A stretch of 64,000 bases of DNA from Brevundimonas sp. Leaf363. Lineage in GTDB: Bacteria > Pseudomonadota > Alphaproteobacteria > Caulobacterales > Caulobacteraceae. The translations under genes were made by a program, and so were the position numbers. The first letter of the stretch is position 1. Each line of letters starts with the position of its first letter. Location of the stretch: the NCBI RefSeq assembly GCF_001424025.1, contig NZ_LMPZ01000001.1, positions 311,074-375,073 of the forward strand. The letters are read 5' to 3'. Below are positions 37,242 to 46,428 of this stretch, in pieces. The notes beneath the pieces were generated by a model. That model was not told where the DNA came from. It did not search any database and saw nothing but the letters and a program-made list of their open reading frames with translations.

Positions 37242-37643
37242 TCAGGCGGCGGCCGGCAGGGCGGCGGCGGCCTCGCGCAGCATCTCGGGAACGCGGGCGG
37301 CGCCGATGGCCGGATCGGGGGCGATCATGAACGCCTTCAGCGCCGGGGTCAGCGGCGGATGAGCCATCGGCCAGTGCATGGTGCGCGCCGCGATCGGCGC
37401 ATCGTGCAGGACGCGGATGTCGCCGTGGCGCGGATCGACCCTCAGACGGCCCATCAGACGGTCCAGATCGACGCGCGCGCCCTCCAGCTGTTGCAGGAAG
37501 CGGCCGTCATGCTGGACCAGCACGCCGGACAAGCGATCGCGACGGTTGTTCCGCTCGGAGGCGCCGAGAATGTCGGCCAGCACAAACAGGTTCGCGCCAG
37601 CGGCGCCTCTGGCGTCGCTGACGTAGATCAGCCGATACAACAA
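37242..37643 (-). CDS. BLUF-domain blue-light photoreceptor
   Basis: A 133-residue short BLUF protein that binds FAD and senses blue light. Key residues line up with known BLUF domains: Tyr7 in YRLIYVSD, the asparagine (N33) in ASERNNRRDRLSGVL, and glutamine Q51 in RFLQQLEG, with a tryptophan in MHWPM. There is no output domain, so it must signal through a partner protein. The start is a TTG (37643), since an in-frame TAA lies just upstream. The downstream gene on the same strand encodes a ThiF/MoeB-type enzyme. Confidence 0.88.
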   Translation of the reverse strand: MLYRLIYVSDARGAAGANLFVLADILGASERNNRRDRLSGVLVQHDGRFLQQLEGARVDLDRLMGRLRVDPRHGDIRVLHDAPIAARTMHWPMAHPPLTPALKAFMIAPDPAIGAARVPEMLREAAAALPAAA

Positions 37644-37782
37644 GGTGGGGAGAGCCTGATGTTGTTATTGTTATGGTTTTGCTGATGTAGGCCAAATCCT
37701 TGGTTAAAATATGGCTTGATAACGTTACCATACGTAAACCTGTGTTGTCCGAAGCGCTCTCATCGAGGGCCTGACCTCTAAG
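37644..37782. promoter_or_regulatory. AT-rich intergenic region upstream of the BLUF gene
   Basis: A 139-base stretch, markedly AT-richer than its surroundings, between the thiolase stop and the BLUF start. It holds the palindromes TAACGTTA (37720-37727) and TACGTA (37731-37736) and a GGTTAAAATATGG patch. A GCCTGAC/GTCAGGC hairpin (37769-37788) spans the thiolase stop codon. It must carry the BLUF promoter; no clear -35/-10 pair was found. Confidence 0.45.
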
Positions 37783-38961
<1,179 letters not shown>

Positions 38962-39050
38962 GGAAGCGCTCCTGGAGGAAAAGACCGTGGCGCTTTTGCC
39001 GCATCGCACCCCTTTCGTCACGTCCTAACGGCGGCTGAGCCCGTCGTTCA

Positions 39051-39094
39051 GCCGATCGTCACCTTGGCCATTGCACAGTGAGGGAACGATCGGC
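39051..39094. promoter_or_regulatory. 9-base inverted repeat in the thiolase/hlyIII divergent promoter region
   Basis: GCCGATCGT (39051-39059) and ACGATCGGC (39086-39094) are perfect inverted repeats 26 bases apart, in the 155-base region between divergent start codons. The position fits a regulator-binding site or a hairpin in the hlyIII leader. Confidence 0.4.
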
Positions 39095-39116
39095 GTCCGA
39101 CTTGATTGAAAGGGCC

Positions 39117-39827
39117 ATGCTGATGCGTCTGAAAGCCATGGGCGGCCGCGTATGTCGGGCCGACGACCTCGATTTCATCGAGCACTACCAGACGCGCGCC
39201 GAGCGGCTGGCCGACCTGTGGGTCCACGTGGTGGGCCTGACGCTGGCGGCGATCGGCGGCGTGCTGCTGGCCGTGCTGTCGGCCGTCAACGGCGGGGCCG
39301 GCGTGGTGATGGCGACCGCCATCTACGCCCTGTGCCTGATCGCCATGCTCTCCAGCTCCACCGTGTATAACCTGACGCGGCCCTGCGCCGCCCGGCCGGT
39401 GCTGCGGCGCGTGGACGAGGCGGCGATCTTTCTGATGATCGCGGGCAGCTACACCCCCTTCACGACACAGCGGTTCGAGGGGGCCTGGGCCTTCGGCTTC
39501 ACCGCCCTGGTCTGGGCCATCGCCATCGCGGGCGTCGCGACCAAGCTGGTGGCGCCGCGCATCTCGGACGGCTTCTGGAGCGCGGTCTATGCGGTGTTCG
39601 GCTGGCTGGCGGTGATCGCGCTGAAGCCGATGATCGACACGGTGCACCCGGTCGCTCTGGCGCTGCTGGTCATCGGCGGCCTGATCTATACGGCGGGCGT
39701 CTTCGTCTTCATCAGCCCGCGCGTGAAGTTCCGCCGGGCGATCTGGCACGGTTTCGTCGTCGCCGGGGCCGGCGTCCACTGGGCCGCCGTTTTGATCGGC
39801 GTGGTGCTGGCGCCCGCTGCGGCCTGA
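39117..39827 (+). CDS. Hemolysin III family membrane protein
   Basis: A 236-residue inner-membrane protein of the hemolysin III / YqfA / PAQR-like family with seven helices. Family signatures are the N-terminal ERLADLWVHVVGLTLAAIGG, SSSTVYNL, RRVDEAAIFLMIAGSYTPF and, near the C-terminus, the metal histidine in RAIWHGFVVAGAGVHWAAV. No firm function in bacteria. The frame is open to a GTG at 39078, but the ATG at 39117 with a GAAAGGG ribosome-binding stretch is preferred. It is divergent from the thiolase. Confidence 0.87.
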   Translation: MLMRLKAMGGRVCRADDLDFIEHYQTRAERLADLWVHVVGLTLAAIGGVLLAVLSAVNGGAGVVMATAIYALCLIAMLSSSTVYNLTRPCAARPVLRRVDEAAIFLMIAGSYTPFTTQRFEGAWAFGFTALVWAIAIAGVATKLVAPRISDGFWSAVYAVFGWLAVIALKPMIDTVHPVALALLVIGGLIYTAGVFVFISPRVKFRRAIWHGFVVAGAGVHWAAVLIGVVLAPAAA

Positions 39828-39893
39828 CGATGCGGCGCTGCACGGACGGCGTTCAATGAGACTGGCGCTTCCGCTCGCACTGCGGGATAAACG

Positions 39894-39904
39894 CTGCATT
39901 GCAA
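39894..39904 (+). promoter_or_regulatory. Candidate PhaR operator in front of phaR
   Basis: CTGCATTGCAA at 16-26 bases before the phaR start is close to the CTGC-N3-GCAG type TGC-rich site known for PhaR in Paracoccus. Autoregulation of phaR is known in that system; here it is inferred from one near match. Confidence 0.3.
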
Positions 39905-39919
39905 CGAGGATGTGACGGC

Positions 39920-40567
39920 GTGGCCGACAAGCGCGAGAAGACCGACGACGGCGTCGTCATCATCAAAAAGTACGCCAACCGCCGCCTCTACAATACCGCG
40001 ACCAGCGCCTACGTCACCCTGGAGGATCTCGCGCGGATGGTGCGCGAGGGGGTCGAGTTCCAGGTCTTCGACGCCAAGTCGAACGAGGAGCTGACCCGCC
40101 AAATCCTGACCCAGATCATCTTCGAGGAAGAGAGCCGGGGCGAGGCCCTGCTGCCCGTCCAGTTCCTGCGCCAGCTGATCGGTTTCTACGGCGGTCAGAT
40201 GCAGGGGGTGCTGCCGTCCTATCTCGAGATGTCGCTGGCCACCTTCGGGCAGCAGCAGGAGCAGTTCCGCACCCAGATGACGCGCGCCTTCGGCGGCACG
40301 CCCGGCGGCACGTTGATGGAGGAGGCGGTCAAGCAGAACATGGCCCTGTTCGAGCGCACCCTGAAGATGTTCCCGGCCTTCGCCTATGGCCGCCCGGGCG
40401 AGGCGGGCGACGGCGAGACGGCGCAGGCCGCTCCGCCGCCTGCTGCGGCGGCTTCCGCCGGCGGCGACGCCCTGGACCTGATGCGCCGTCAGATGGACGA
40501 GATGCGGGCCCAGATCGACGCCCTGGCCGGCGTCCGCAAGCCCGGTGCCGCCCCTTCCGGCGAATGA
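39920..40567 (+). CDS. phaR: Polyhydroxyalkanoate synthesis repressor PhaR
   Basis: A 215-residue DNA-binding repressor that senses PHB and controls phasin and PHA genes. The N-terminal PHB/PHA accumulation regulator DNA-binding domain has the very conserved IIKKYANRRLYNTATSAYVTLEDLARMVREG, followed by the PHB-binding part (ELTRQILTQIIFEEES, LLPVQFLRQLIGFYGGQMQ, VLPSYLEMSLATF). A proline/alanine linker precedes a C-terminal helix. The start is GTG at 39920 with GAGGA about 10 bases upstream; a TTG start at 39899 would precede that site. Its stop overlaps the next gene by 4 bases. Confidence 0.92.
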   Translation: MADKREKTDDGVVIIKKYANRRLYNTATSAYVTLEDLARMVREGVEFQVFDAKSNEELTRQILTQIIFEEESRGEALLPVQFLRQLIGFYGGQMQGVLPSYLEMSLATFGQQQEQFRTQMTRAFGGTPGGTLMEEAVKQNMALFERTLKMFPAFAYGRPGEAGDGETAQAAPPPAAAASAGGDALDLMRRQMDEMRAQIDALAGVRKPGAAPSGE

Positions 40568-40860
40568 GCGACGAGCAGCGCAAGGCCGATCGTCGGGCGA
40601 GCGATCGCCGCGCCGCTGGCCGCGCGCTGGTGCCTGCCGGCGAACGCCGCGACGAGACGCCGTCGGCCAAGGCGGCGCCCAAGGCTGGGGGCGACCCGGC
40701 GTTTTCCGCCCAGTTGCTGGGCCAGGACGGCCAGAAGCGCGGATTGCGCGGCGGCGAGCCGGTGCTGAACGCCGCCCGCTCGGCCTATCTGGAAACCAAA
40801 TACTCCGGGGGCGCCGACCGTCGCCCGCGCAAGGGCGTGGCCAAGATCGAGGACATCTGA
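40564..40860 (+). CDS. Small hypothetical protein coupled to phaR
   Basis: A 98-residue, highly charged protein (many Arg, Lys, Asp, Glu) that overlaps the phaR stop by 4 bases (ATGA). It looks disordered in the first half; the only distinctive part is LNAARSAYLETKYSGGADRRP in the second half. No membrane segment or known motif. I do not recognise a characterised family. The coupling suggests a function with PhaR, for example at PHB granules, but that is inference. Confidence 0.7.
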   Translation: MSDEQRKADRRASDRRAAGRALVPAGERRDETPSAKAAPKAGGDPAFSAQLLGQDGQKRGLRGGEPVLNAARSAYLETKYSGGADRRPRKGVAKIEDI

Positions 40861-40924
40861 CGCCCTGGATCCCGGCGGCACGGGACTTGCTGGAGGCGCG
40901 GCGACCCGTTTTCCGGAGCCGCCC

Positions 40925-41002
40925 GTGTCTCACGCCTTCCACGCCATCGGCCGCATCGTCGACGTCACCGTCGTCGCCCTGATCTTTGTGGCCTTCTTCT
41001 AG
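40925..41002 (+). CDS. Possible 25-residue membrane microprotein
   Basis: A GTG-started reading frame of 25 codons, preceded by GGAG at a suitable distance, encodes a short polar start (MSHAFHAIGRIVD) and a hydrophobic C-terminal helix (VTVVALIFVAFF). It fills part of the otherwise empty 245-base gap between the phaR operon and cpaA. Small single-helix proteins are common but hard to prove; only conservation in relatives would confirm it. Confidence 0.3.
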   Translation: MSHAFHAIGRIVDVTVVALIFVAFF

Positions 41003-41105
41003 GCCCACCGCTTTTCCGGCGGCTTGAAGCCCCGGCCTTCCCCTGCTGCGCAGGAGGGGATCAAGGGAAACCCGGACTTAACGGGTCTGCGCGCAGGGTC
41101 GGGTC

Positions 41106-41621
41106 ATGGACACCCTGACGCTTGCGGTCTTCGCCGTGCTCCCGGCCCTGGTCATCGTGGGCGGCCTGCACGACCTGACGACCATGACCATTCCGAACTG
41201 GGTCTCGGGCCTGCTGATCCTCGGCTTCGTTCCGGCGGCGCTGCTGGCCGGGCTGGATCCGTGGACGATCGCGGCGCACGTCGGCGTGGGGCTGCTGGCC
41301 CTGTTCGTCGGCGCCGGGATGTTCGCCCTGAACTGGATCGGAGGCGGCGACGCCAAGCTGATGGCGGCGTCCTGCCTGTGGCTGGGGGTGTCCGGGTCCG
41401 GCATGTTCCTGCTGTGGACCGGCGTTGCGGGCGGCCTGTTCTGCCTGGTTCTGATCTTCAGCCGCTTCTACGCGCGCCCCTATGCGCATCAGGCGCCGGG
41501 CTGGGTGGCGCATCTGCTGGAGCCCAGGGGCGACATCCCCTACGGCGTCGCCATCGCCGCCGGAGCCCTGATGGCCTTTCCGTCATGCGACCTGATGTCG
41601 GTCTTCGCCGCGGGGCTGTGA
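41106..41621 (+). CDS. cpaA: Prepilin peptidase CpaA (TadV)
   Basis: Aspartic peptidase that cleaves the leader of the Flp-type pilin in the inner membrane. The 171-residue polytopic protein has the two catalytic aspartates D23 (LHDLTTMTIPN) and D82 (GGGDAKLM). The short form without the N-methylation domain is typical of CpaA/TadV. It is first in the cpa cluster in the same direction as all following genes. The pilin gene pilA, which precedes cpaA in Caulobacter, is not here. Confidence 0.92.
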   Translation: MDTLTLAVFAVLPALVIVGGLHDLTTMTIPNWVSGLLILGFVPAALLAGLDPWTIAAHVGVGLLALFVGAGMFALNWIGGGDAKLMAASCLWLGVSGSGMFLLWTGVAGGLFCLVLIFSRFYARPYAHQAPGWVAHLLEPRGDIPYGVAIAAGALMAFPSCDLMSVFAAGL

Positions 41622-41670
41622 GGCCACGGCTGCAAGACAAAGAACACCGGATTGTCCCGTTTAGGAACGC

Positions 41671-41699
41671 GTTAACCCGCGCGCTTCATCCTCGTTAAC
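41671..41699 (+). promoter_or_regulatory. CtrA-type half sites upstream of cpaB
   Basis: Two GTTAAC words (41671-41676 and 41694-41699) lie 39-67 bases before cpaB in a short AT-containing stretch. TTAAC is the core half site of the cell-cycle regulator CtrA. The 19-base gap between the TTAA cores differs from the classic 7-base spacing, so these would be separate half sites. A further CTTAACGG is at about 41076, before cpaA. Confidence 0.35.
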
Positions 41700-41737
41700 G
41701 GCGGGGGCTGTGTGCCTGGTTCGCGCCGGAGAGCACC

Positions 41738-42643
41738 ATGAAGCCGGCCCGTATCATCGTCATCTGCATCGCCGCCGTCGCCGCCATCGGCCTGGCGCTC
41801 GTGGTTCGCGCCATGGGCTCGTCGAACAAGGCGCCGACGCCCGCCGCGGCCGCCGCGCCCGCGCCGTCCATTCCCATGACCCGCGTGCTGGTCGCCGCCC
41901 GCGACCTGGCCCCCGGCAAGCGTCTGGAAGACGCCGACCTGGCGTGGAAGGACTGGCCCGCCGCCGAGGTCGCCCCGATCTTCATCACCGACGGCACGCA
42001 GTCCGCGCCCGTCGAGGCCAAGCCCGCCGAGAAAACCGCCGAGGGCGCCGTCGCCCGCGTCGCCCGCACCGCCACCGAAATGGCCACCGGCGGCGCCAAG
42101 GCCGACTACCTGGGCTCCGTCGTGCGCGAGCCCATCGCCGCCGGCGAACCCATTCTGGCCCGCAAGATCGTCCGCGCCGGCGACAGCGGCTACATGGCCG
42201 CCTACCTGGAGCCGGGCATGCGCGCCATGGCCATCCGCGTGACGGTCGAAACCGCCGCCGGCGGCTTCATCCTGCCGGGCGACCACGTCGACGTCGTCCT
42301 GACCCGCGAGACCAATCTGGGGAACATCGGCGCCACCGAGGGCGACCGGTCCAAGTTCACCTCCGCCACCGTCATGCAGAACGTGAAGGTCCTGGCCATC
42401 GACCAGTCGACCCGCGCCGGGGACGACGAGCAGGCCGTGATCGGCGCCACCGCGACGCTGGAAGTCAGCGCCTCCTCCGCCGAGGCCCTGGCCCTGGCCA
42501 AGTCCGAGGGCGAGCTGAGCCTGGTGCTGCGCTCCTACGCCGATACCGCCGGTCCGTCCGGCCGGGTGGCCGCCGCCCGCAACACGACCTCGGCGGTTCG
42601 CATCTATCGCGGCGGCGCGCCGGAAGTGGTGGTGGTTCAATGA
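41738..42643 (+). CDS. cpaB: Flp pilus assembly protein CpaB
   Basis: A 301-residue inner-membrane-anchored periplasmic protein of the Tad pilus machine. One N-terminal helix (ARIIVICIAAVAAIGLALVV) is followed by an SAF/CpaB-type beta-clip domain beginning VLVAARDLAPGKRLEDADL and the RcpC/CpaB domain (AMAIRVTVETAAGGFILPGDHVDVVLT). It helps the secretin assemble. The stop overlaps cpaC by 4 bases. A 116-base gap before it with CtrA-type half sites suggests an internal promoter. Confidence 0.92.
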   Translation: MKPARIIVICIAAVAAIGLALVVRAMGSSNKAPTPAAAAAPAPSIPMTRVLVAARDLAPGKRLEDADLAWKDWPAAEVAPIFITDGTQSAPVEAKPAEKTAEGAVARVARTATEMATGGAKADYLGSVVREPIAAGEPILARKIVRAGDSGYMAAYLEPGMRAMAIRVTVETAAGGFILPGDHVDVVLTRETNLGNIGATEGDRSKFTSATVMQNVKVLAIDQSTRAGDDEQAVIGATATLEVSASSAEALALAKSEGELSLVLRSYADTAGPSGRVAAARNTTSAVRIYRGGAPEVVVVQ

Positions 42644-44190
42644 GCTCGACACCGATGAAGCGCGCCCTCGCCGCCGTCTCCGCAGGCCTGGTGCTGTTCG
42701 GCGCCGCCTCGCCCGTCAGCGTCTCGGCGCAGAGCCGGGCGGCCGTGTCGATGGGCACGGCGCCCCAGCTGATCAACCTGCCGCGCGGATCGTCCTTCGC
42801 GGTCGACCTGCCGGCCGACGCGCGCGACGTGCTGGTCTCCAACCCGCAGGTGGCCGAGGCCGTGCTGCACTCGCCGCGCCGCATCACCGTGCTGGGCATC
42901 GCGCCGGGCGAGACGGACGCCGTCTTCCTGGACGCCGCCGGCCGCAACATCCTGACCCTGCGCGTCCGCGTCGATGCGGGGACCAGCGCGCTTCAGGACA
43001 CGCTAAACCGCATCGCGCCGGGATCCACGATCCACGCCGAGGCGGTCAACGACAGCATCATCCTGACCGGCCAGGCCGTCAGCAACCAGCAGTCGGCCCA
43101 GGCGCAGCGCGTCGCCGCCGCCTTCGTCTCGGCGCCCGAGAAGGTGCTGAACATGATCACCGTCGCCGGGTCCGACCAGGTGACGCTGAAAGTCCGCGTC
43201 GTCGAGATCCAGCGCAACGCCATCAAGCAACTGGGCTTCGACACCGCCGCCGTCATCGGCCGCATCGGCGACGCCCAGTACATGCTGGCGCAGGCCGCGA
43301 CGTTCGGCATCAACGGCGGGCTGCAGGGCGGCTTCTCCGGCGGCACGTCGCTGGACACCACGCGCCAGCCGATGCTGGAAGTTCCCTGCACCAGCGGCGA
43401 CGGCACCTGCTACCAGATCATTCACGACGCGGGGAACCCGGGCAACATCTCCAACTGGGACACCGCCACGCCGCGCGACACGGTCGGCGACGACGGACTG
43501 AACTCGGGCGAGGCGACCATCAAGGCGTTCGAGCGGGTCGGCCTGATCCGCACCCTGGCCGAGCCGAACCTGACCTCGGTCAACGGCGAGGCGGCGACCT
43601 TCCTGGCCGGCGGCGAGTTTCCGGTCATCGTCGGCCGCGACAACACCGGCACCATCCTGACCGAGTACAAGCCGTACGGCGTGAACCTGTCGTTCCGCCC
43701 GGTGGTGCTGTCGGGCGGCCGGATCTCGATGCAGATCTCGGTCGAGGTTTCCGAACTGACCAACAACGGCGCCGTGACACTGGGCACCGGGGCCTCGGCC
43801 CTGACGCTGGCCGGCCTGAACGTCCGGCGGGTCCAGAACACCGTCGAGATCCCCTCGGGCGGCTCGATGATGATCGCGGGCCTGCTGCAGGAGACCACGC
43901 GTCAGAACATCGACAGCTTCCCCGGCCTGATGACCATGCCCGTCCTGGGCACGCTGTTCCGCTCGCGCGACTATCTGATGGGCGAGACCGAGCTGGTCGT
44001 GATCGTCGAGCCCTACATCGTGACGCCGACGTCGCCGGGGCGGATGCAGACCCCCGCCGACGGCCTGCGCATCGCCAATGACGCCCAGACCGTCCTGTTC
44101 GGCCAGTTGAACCAGGCCTACGGCTCGCCCGCCCCGACCGCCCAGGGCGGCACCGGTTGGGCCGGTCCGGTCGGATATGTGATCGAGTGA
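42640..44190 (+). CDS. cpaC: Outer-membrane secretin CpaC (RcpA)
   Basis: Forms the outer-membrane pore of the Flp/Tad pilus. The 516-residue product has a signal peptide ending at SVSAQS, the N-terminal pilus-formation domain (LPRGSSFAVDLPADARDVLVSNPQVAEAV), a BON/N-domain, and the C-terminal secretin domain with the VEIQRNAIKQLGFD start and the conserved NTVEIPSGGSMMIAGLL and VPVLG-like (MPVLGTLFRS) blocks. The ATG start lies in the ATGA overlap with cpaB; the longer frame from 41710 is a shadow of cpaB. Confidence 0.93.
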   Translation: MSSTPMKRALAAVSAGLVLFGAASPVSVSAQSRAAVSMGTAPQLINLPRGSSFAVDLPADARDVLVSNPQVAEAVLHSPRRITVLGIAPGETDAVFLDAAGRNILTLRVRVDAGTSALQDTLNRIAPGSTIHAEAVNDSIILTGQAVSNQQSAQAQRVAAAFVSAPEKVLNMITVAGSDQVTLKVRVVEIQRNAIKQLGFDTAAVIGRIGDAQYMLAQAATFGINGGLQGGFSGGTSLDTTRQPMLEVPCTSGDGTCYQIIHDAGNPGNISNWDTATPRDTVGDDGLNSGEATIKAFERVGLIRTLAEPNLTSVNGEAATFLAGGEFPVIVGRDNTGTILTEYKPYGVNLSFRPVVLSGGRISMQISVEVSELTNNGAVTLGTGASALTLAGLNVRRVQNTVEIPSGGSMMIAGLLQETTRQNIDSFPGLMTMPVLGTLFRSRDYLMGETELVVIVEPYIVTPTSPGRMQTPADGLRIANDAQTVLFGQLNQAYGSPAPTAQGGTGWAGPVGYVIE

Positions 44191-44198
44191 GACGCCCC

Positions 44199-44873
44199 AT
44201 GACCTCTCGCACCCTCGCCCTTGTGACGGTTCTGACCGGCACGGCCTTGCTGGGCGCCTGCATGGGCGCGCCGGCCGGCGGCGGCGGCATTGCGCCGCTG
44301 ACGCCGACGTCTCGCTACACGCTTCAGGTCGAGCCCGGCCTGGATCGCATCGCCCTGGCGGTCCACGACAGCGGCCTGTCCGGCGCCCAGGTCGACGCCC
44401 TGACGGCCCTGGCCAACCGCGCCCTGATCGACGGCGCGCCTGAGCTGGTGATCGAGGCCCCCGTGGGCGGCGATCCGGCCGCCAACGAGCAGGCCTACCG
44501 CGCCAAGGCGGCGCTGGAGGCGGCAGGAAGCCCGCCGGTGCGCATCCTCGGCTACGCCGCGCCCGACCCCCGAGCCCCGATCCTGGCCGGCTTCGAGACC
44601 GTGCGGGCCGTGGTGCCGCAGTGCGGGACCGTATGGGGCAGCCAGACCCGCACCTTCGAGAACCAGTCCTCGGTCAACTTCGGCTGCGCCGTCACCGCCA
44701 ATCTGGCGGCCCAGATCGAGAACCCGCGCGACATCGTCCAGCCGCGCGGCATGACGCCGGCCGACGCCGGACGTCGCTCGGTCGTGATCGACAACTACCG
44801 CACCGGCGCCCTGACGGGCGCCGAACGCGAGCCGCTGCTGTCCAATCAGCGCGTCGCCCGGGCGGTGGAGTAA
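44199..44873 (+). CDS. cpaD: Pilus lipoprotein CpaD
   Basis: A 224-residue lipoprotein of the CpaD family (Tad pilus biogenesis). The signal peptide ends in LLGAC (lipobox). Conserved family segments include PCGTVWG-like PQCGTVWGSQTRTFENQSSVNFGCAVTANLAAQIENPRDIVQPRGMTPADA near the C-terminus (read here as 135-190). It is thought to act with the secretin in the outer membrane. The start at 44199 leaves 8 bases after the cpaC stop; the ORF extension to 44157 is unlikely because it lacks a signal sequence. Confidence 0.9.
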   Translation: MTSRTLALVTVLTGTALLGACMGAPAGGGGIAPLTPTSRYTLQVEPGLDRIALAVHDSGLSGAQVDALTALANRALIDGAPELVIEAPVGGDPAANEQAYRAKAALEAAGSPPVRILGYAAPDPRAPILAGFETVRAVVPQCGTVWGSQTRTFENQSSVNFGCAVTANLAAQIENPRDIVQPRGMTPADAGRRSVVIDNYRTGALTGAEREPLLSNQRVARAVE

Positions 44874-44876
44874 GGC

Positions 44877-46424
44877 ATGACCAGCGCCGCCCCCCGCGCC
44901 TTCGACGACTTCGACGACGACCTCGAGCTGGACATGGCGTTCGCCGATCCGGCCCGCGCCCAGCCGTTCCCCAGCGGCGACATCAACCCGCGTGAACCCC
45001 TGCAGTTCACCGCGCCCGCCGGCGCTCCGACGGGGCGTCCGCAAGGCATGCCCAGCGCGAACGGCATGGCCGCGAGCGAAGGCTTCAATCCCGCCGGCGC
45101 CCTGATCGCGGGCGCGCAGACCGCGCTGAACCAGGCGCCGATCGCCGCCGCCGGTCCGGGCTATTCGCTGACGCCTGCCGGAAACATCGGCGAGGTGTCG
45201 GTGCCGCGCATCGCCATCCACGTCTTCGCCGAGCGCCAGGACACCCTCGCCGCCGCCGAGCGCGCAGGGCAGGACCGCCGGCTGGCTCGCGCCACGACCC
45301 AGATCCGCATCGGCGGCGTCGCGGCCGCGGTCGAGGCCTATCGCCACGAACCGACCCCGCCGCTGATCGTGGTCGAAAGCCAGGCGACGCCCCAGGCGCT
45401 GCTGCACGAAGTCGACATGCTGGCCGAGGTCTGCGACGTCGGCACCAAGGTCATCGTCGTGGGGCCCACGAACGACATCATCCTGTTCCGCGAACTGATG
45501 CGGCGCGGCGTGTCGGAATATCTGGTCGCGCCGCTACAGCCGCTGCAGCTGATCAGCGCCATCGGCGGCCTGTTCAACGATCCGGCCCAGCCCTTCGTCG
45601 GCCGGTCGATCGCCTTTGTCGGCGCACGCGGCGGCGCGGGCGCCAGCTCGGTCGCGCACAACACCGCCTATGCGATCTCCGAACGGATCGGCGCCAACAC
45701 CGTCATCGTCGACTACGACCTGCCGTTCGGCACCGCCGGGCTGGACTTCAACCAGGATCCGCTGGGCGGCGTGGCTGATGCGCTGGGCCAGCCGGACCGG
45801 CTGGACGCCACCCTGCTGGACCGGATGATGGTCCGCTGCACCGACAAGCTGAGCCTGTTCGCCGCGCCCGCCACTCTGGACACCGACTGGGACATCAGCC
45901 CCGATGCGTTCGAGGAGGTGACCACGCGCATCCGCTCGACGGCGCCGTTCGTCGTGCTGGACCTGCCGCACCTGTGGTCCGGCTGGATGCGCAAAAGCCT
46001 GATCTCGGCCGACGAGGTGGTGGTCGTGGCCACGCCCGATCTGGCGAGCCTGCGCAACGCCAAGAACATGATCGACCTGATCCGCCACGGGCGCCCGAAC
46101 GATGCGCCGCCGCGCCTGGTGCTGAACCAGGTGGGCGTGCCCGGCCGCCCGGAAATTCCGGCCAAGGACTTCGGCGCCGCCCTGGGCGTCCACCCCAGCC
46201 TGATCATTCCCTTCGACGCCAAACTGTTCGGGTCGGCCGCCAACAACGGCCAGATGATCCTGGACGCCGGCGCCAAGACCAAGGCCGCCGAGGCCTTCCA
46301 GACCCTGGCCCAGATCGTCTCGCGCCGCGAGCTGCCGGCGCTGAGCGGACCCAAGGCCAAGGGCGCCAAGCCCGACGCCGCCGCCAAGTCGTCGCTGCTG
46401 GCCGGTCTGTTCAAGAAGCGCTGA
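44877..46424 (+). CDS. cpaE: Pilus localisation ATPase-like protein CpaE (TadZ)
   Basis: A 515-residue protein that positions the Tad machine at the cell pole. A disordered N-terminal part is followed by a receiver-like domain without a typical phosphoacceptor (residues about 110-235) and a ParA/MinD-like domain starting FVGARGGAGASSVAHNTAYAI, a deviant Walker A, with VIVDYDLPFGTAGLDFNQDP as the next motif. The disordered start is longer than in Caulobacter relatives as I remember them. It lies 3 bases after the cpaD stop and 4 bases before cpaF. Confidence 0.9.
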   Translation: MTSAAPRAFDDFDDDLELDMAFADPARAQPFPSGDINPREPLQFTAPAGAPTGRPQGMPSANGMAASEGFNPAGALIAGAQTALNQAPIAAAGPGYSLTPAGNIGEVSVPRIAIHVFAERQDTLAAAERAGQDRRLARATTQIRIGGVAAAVEAYRHEPTPPLIVVESQATPQALLHEVDMLAEVCDVGTKVIVVGPTNDIILFRELMRRGVSEYLVAPLQPLQLISAIGGLFNDPAQPFVGRSIAFVGARGGAGASSVAHNTAYAISERIGANTVIVDYDLPFGTAGLDFNQDPLGGVADALGQPDRLDATLLDRMMVRCTDKLSLFAAPATLDTDWDISPDAFEEVTTRIRSTAPFVVLDLPHLWSGWMRKSLISADEVVVVATPDLASLRNAKNMIDLIRHGRPNDAPPRLVLNQVGVPGRPEIPAKDFGAALGVHPSLIIPFDAKLFGSAANNGQMILDAGAKTKAAEAFQTLAQIVSRRELPALSGPKAKGAKPDAAAKSSLLAGLFKKR

Positions 46425-46428
46425 CCGG

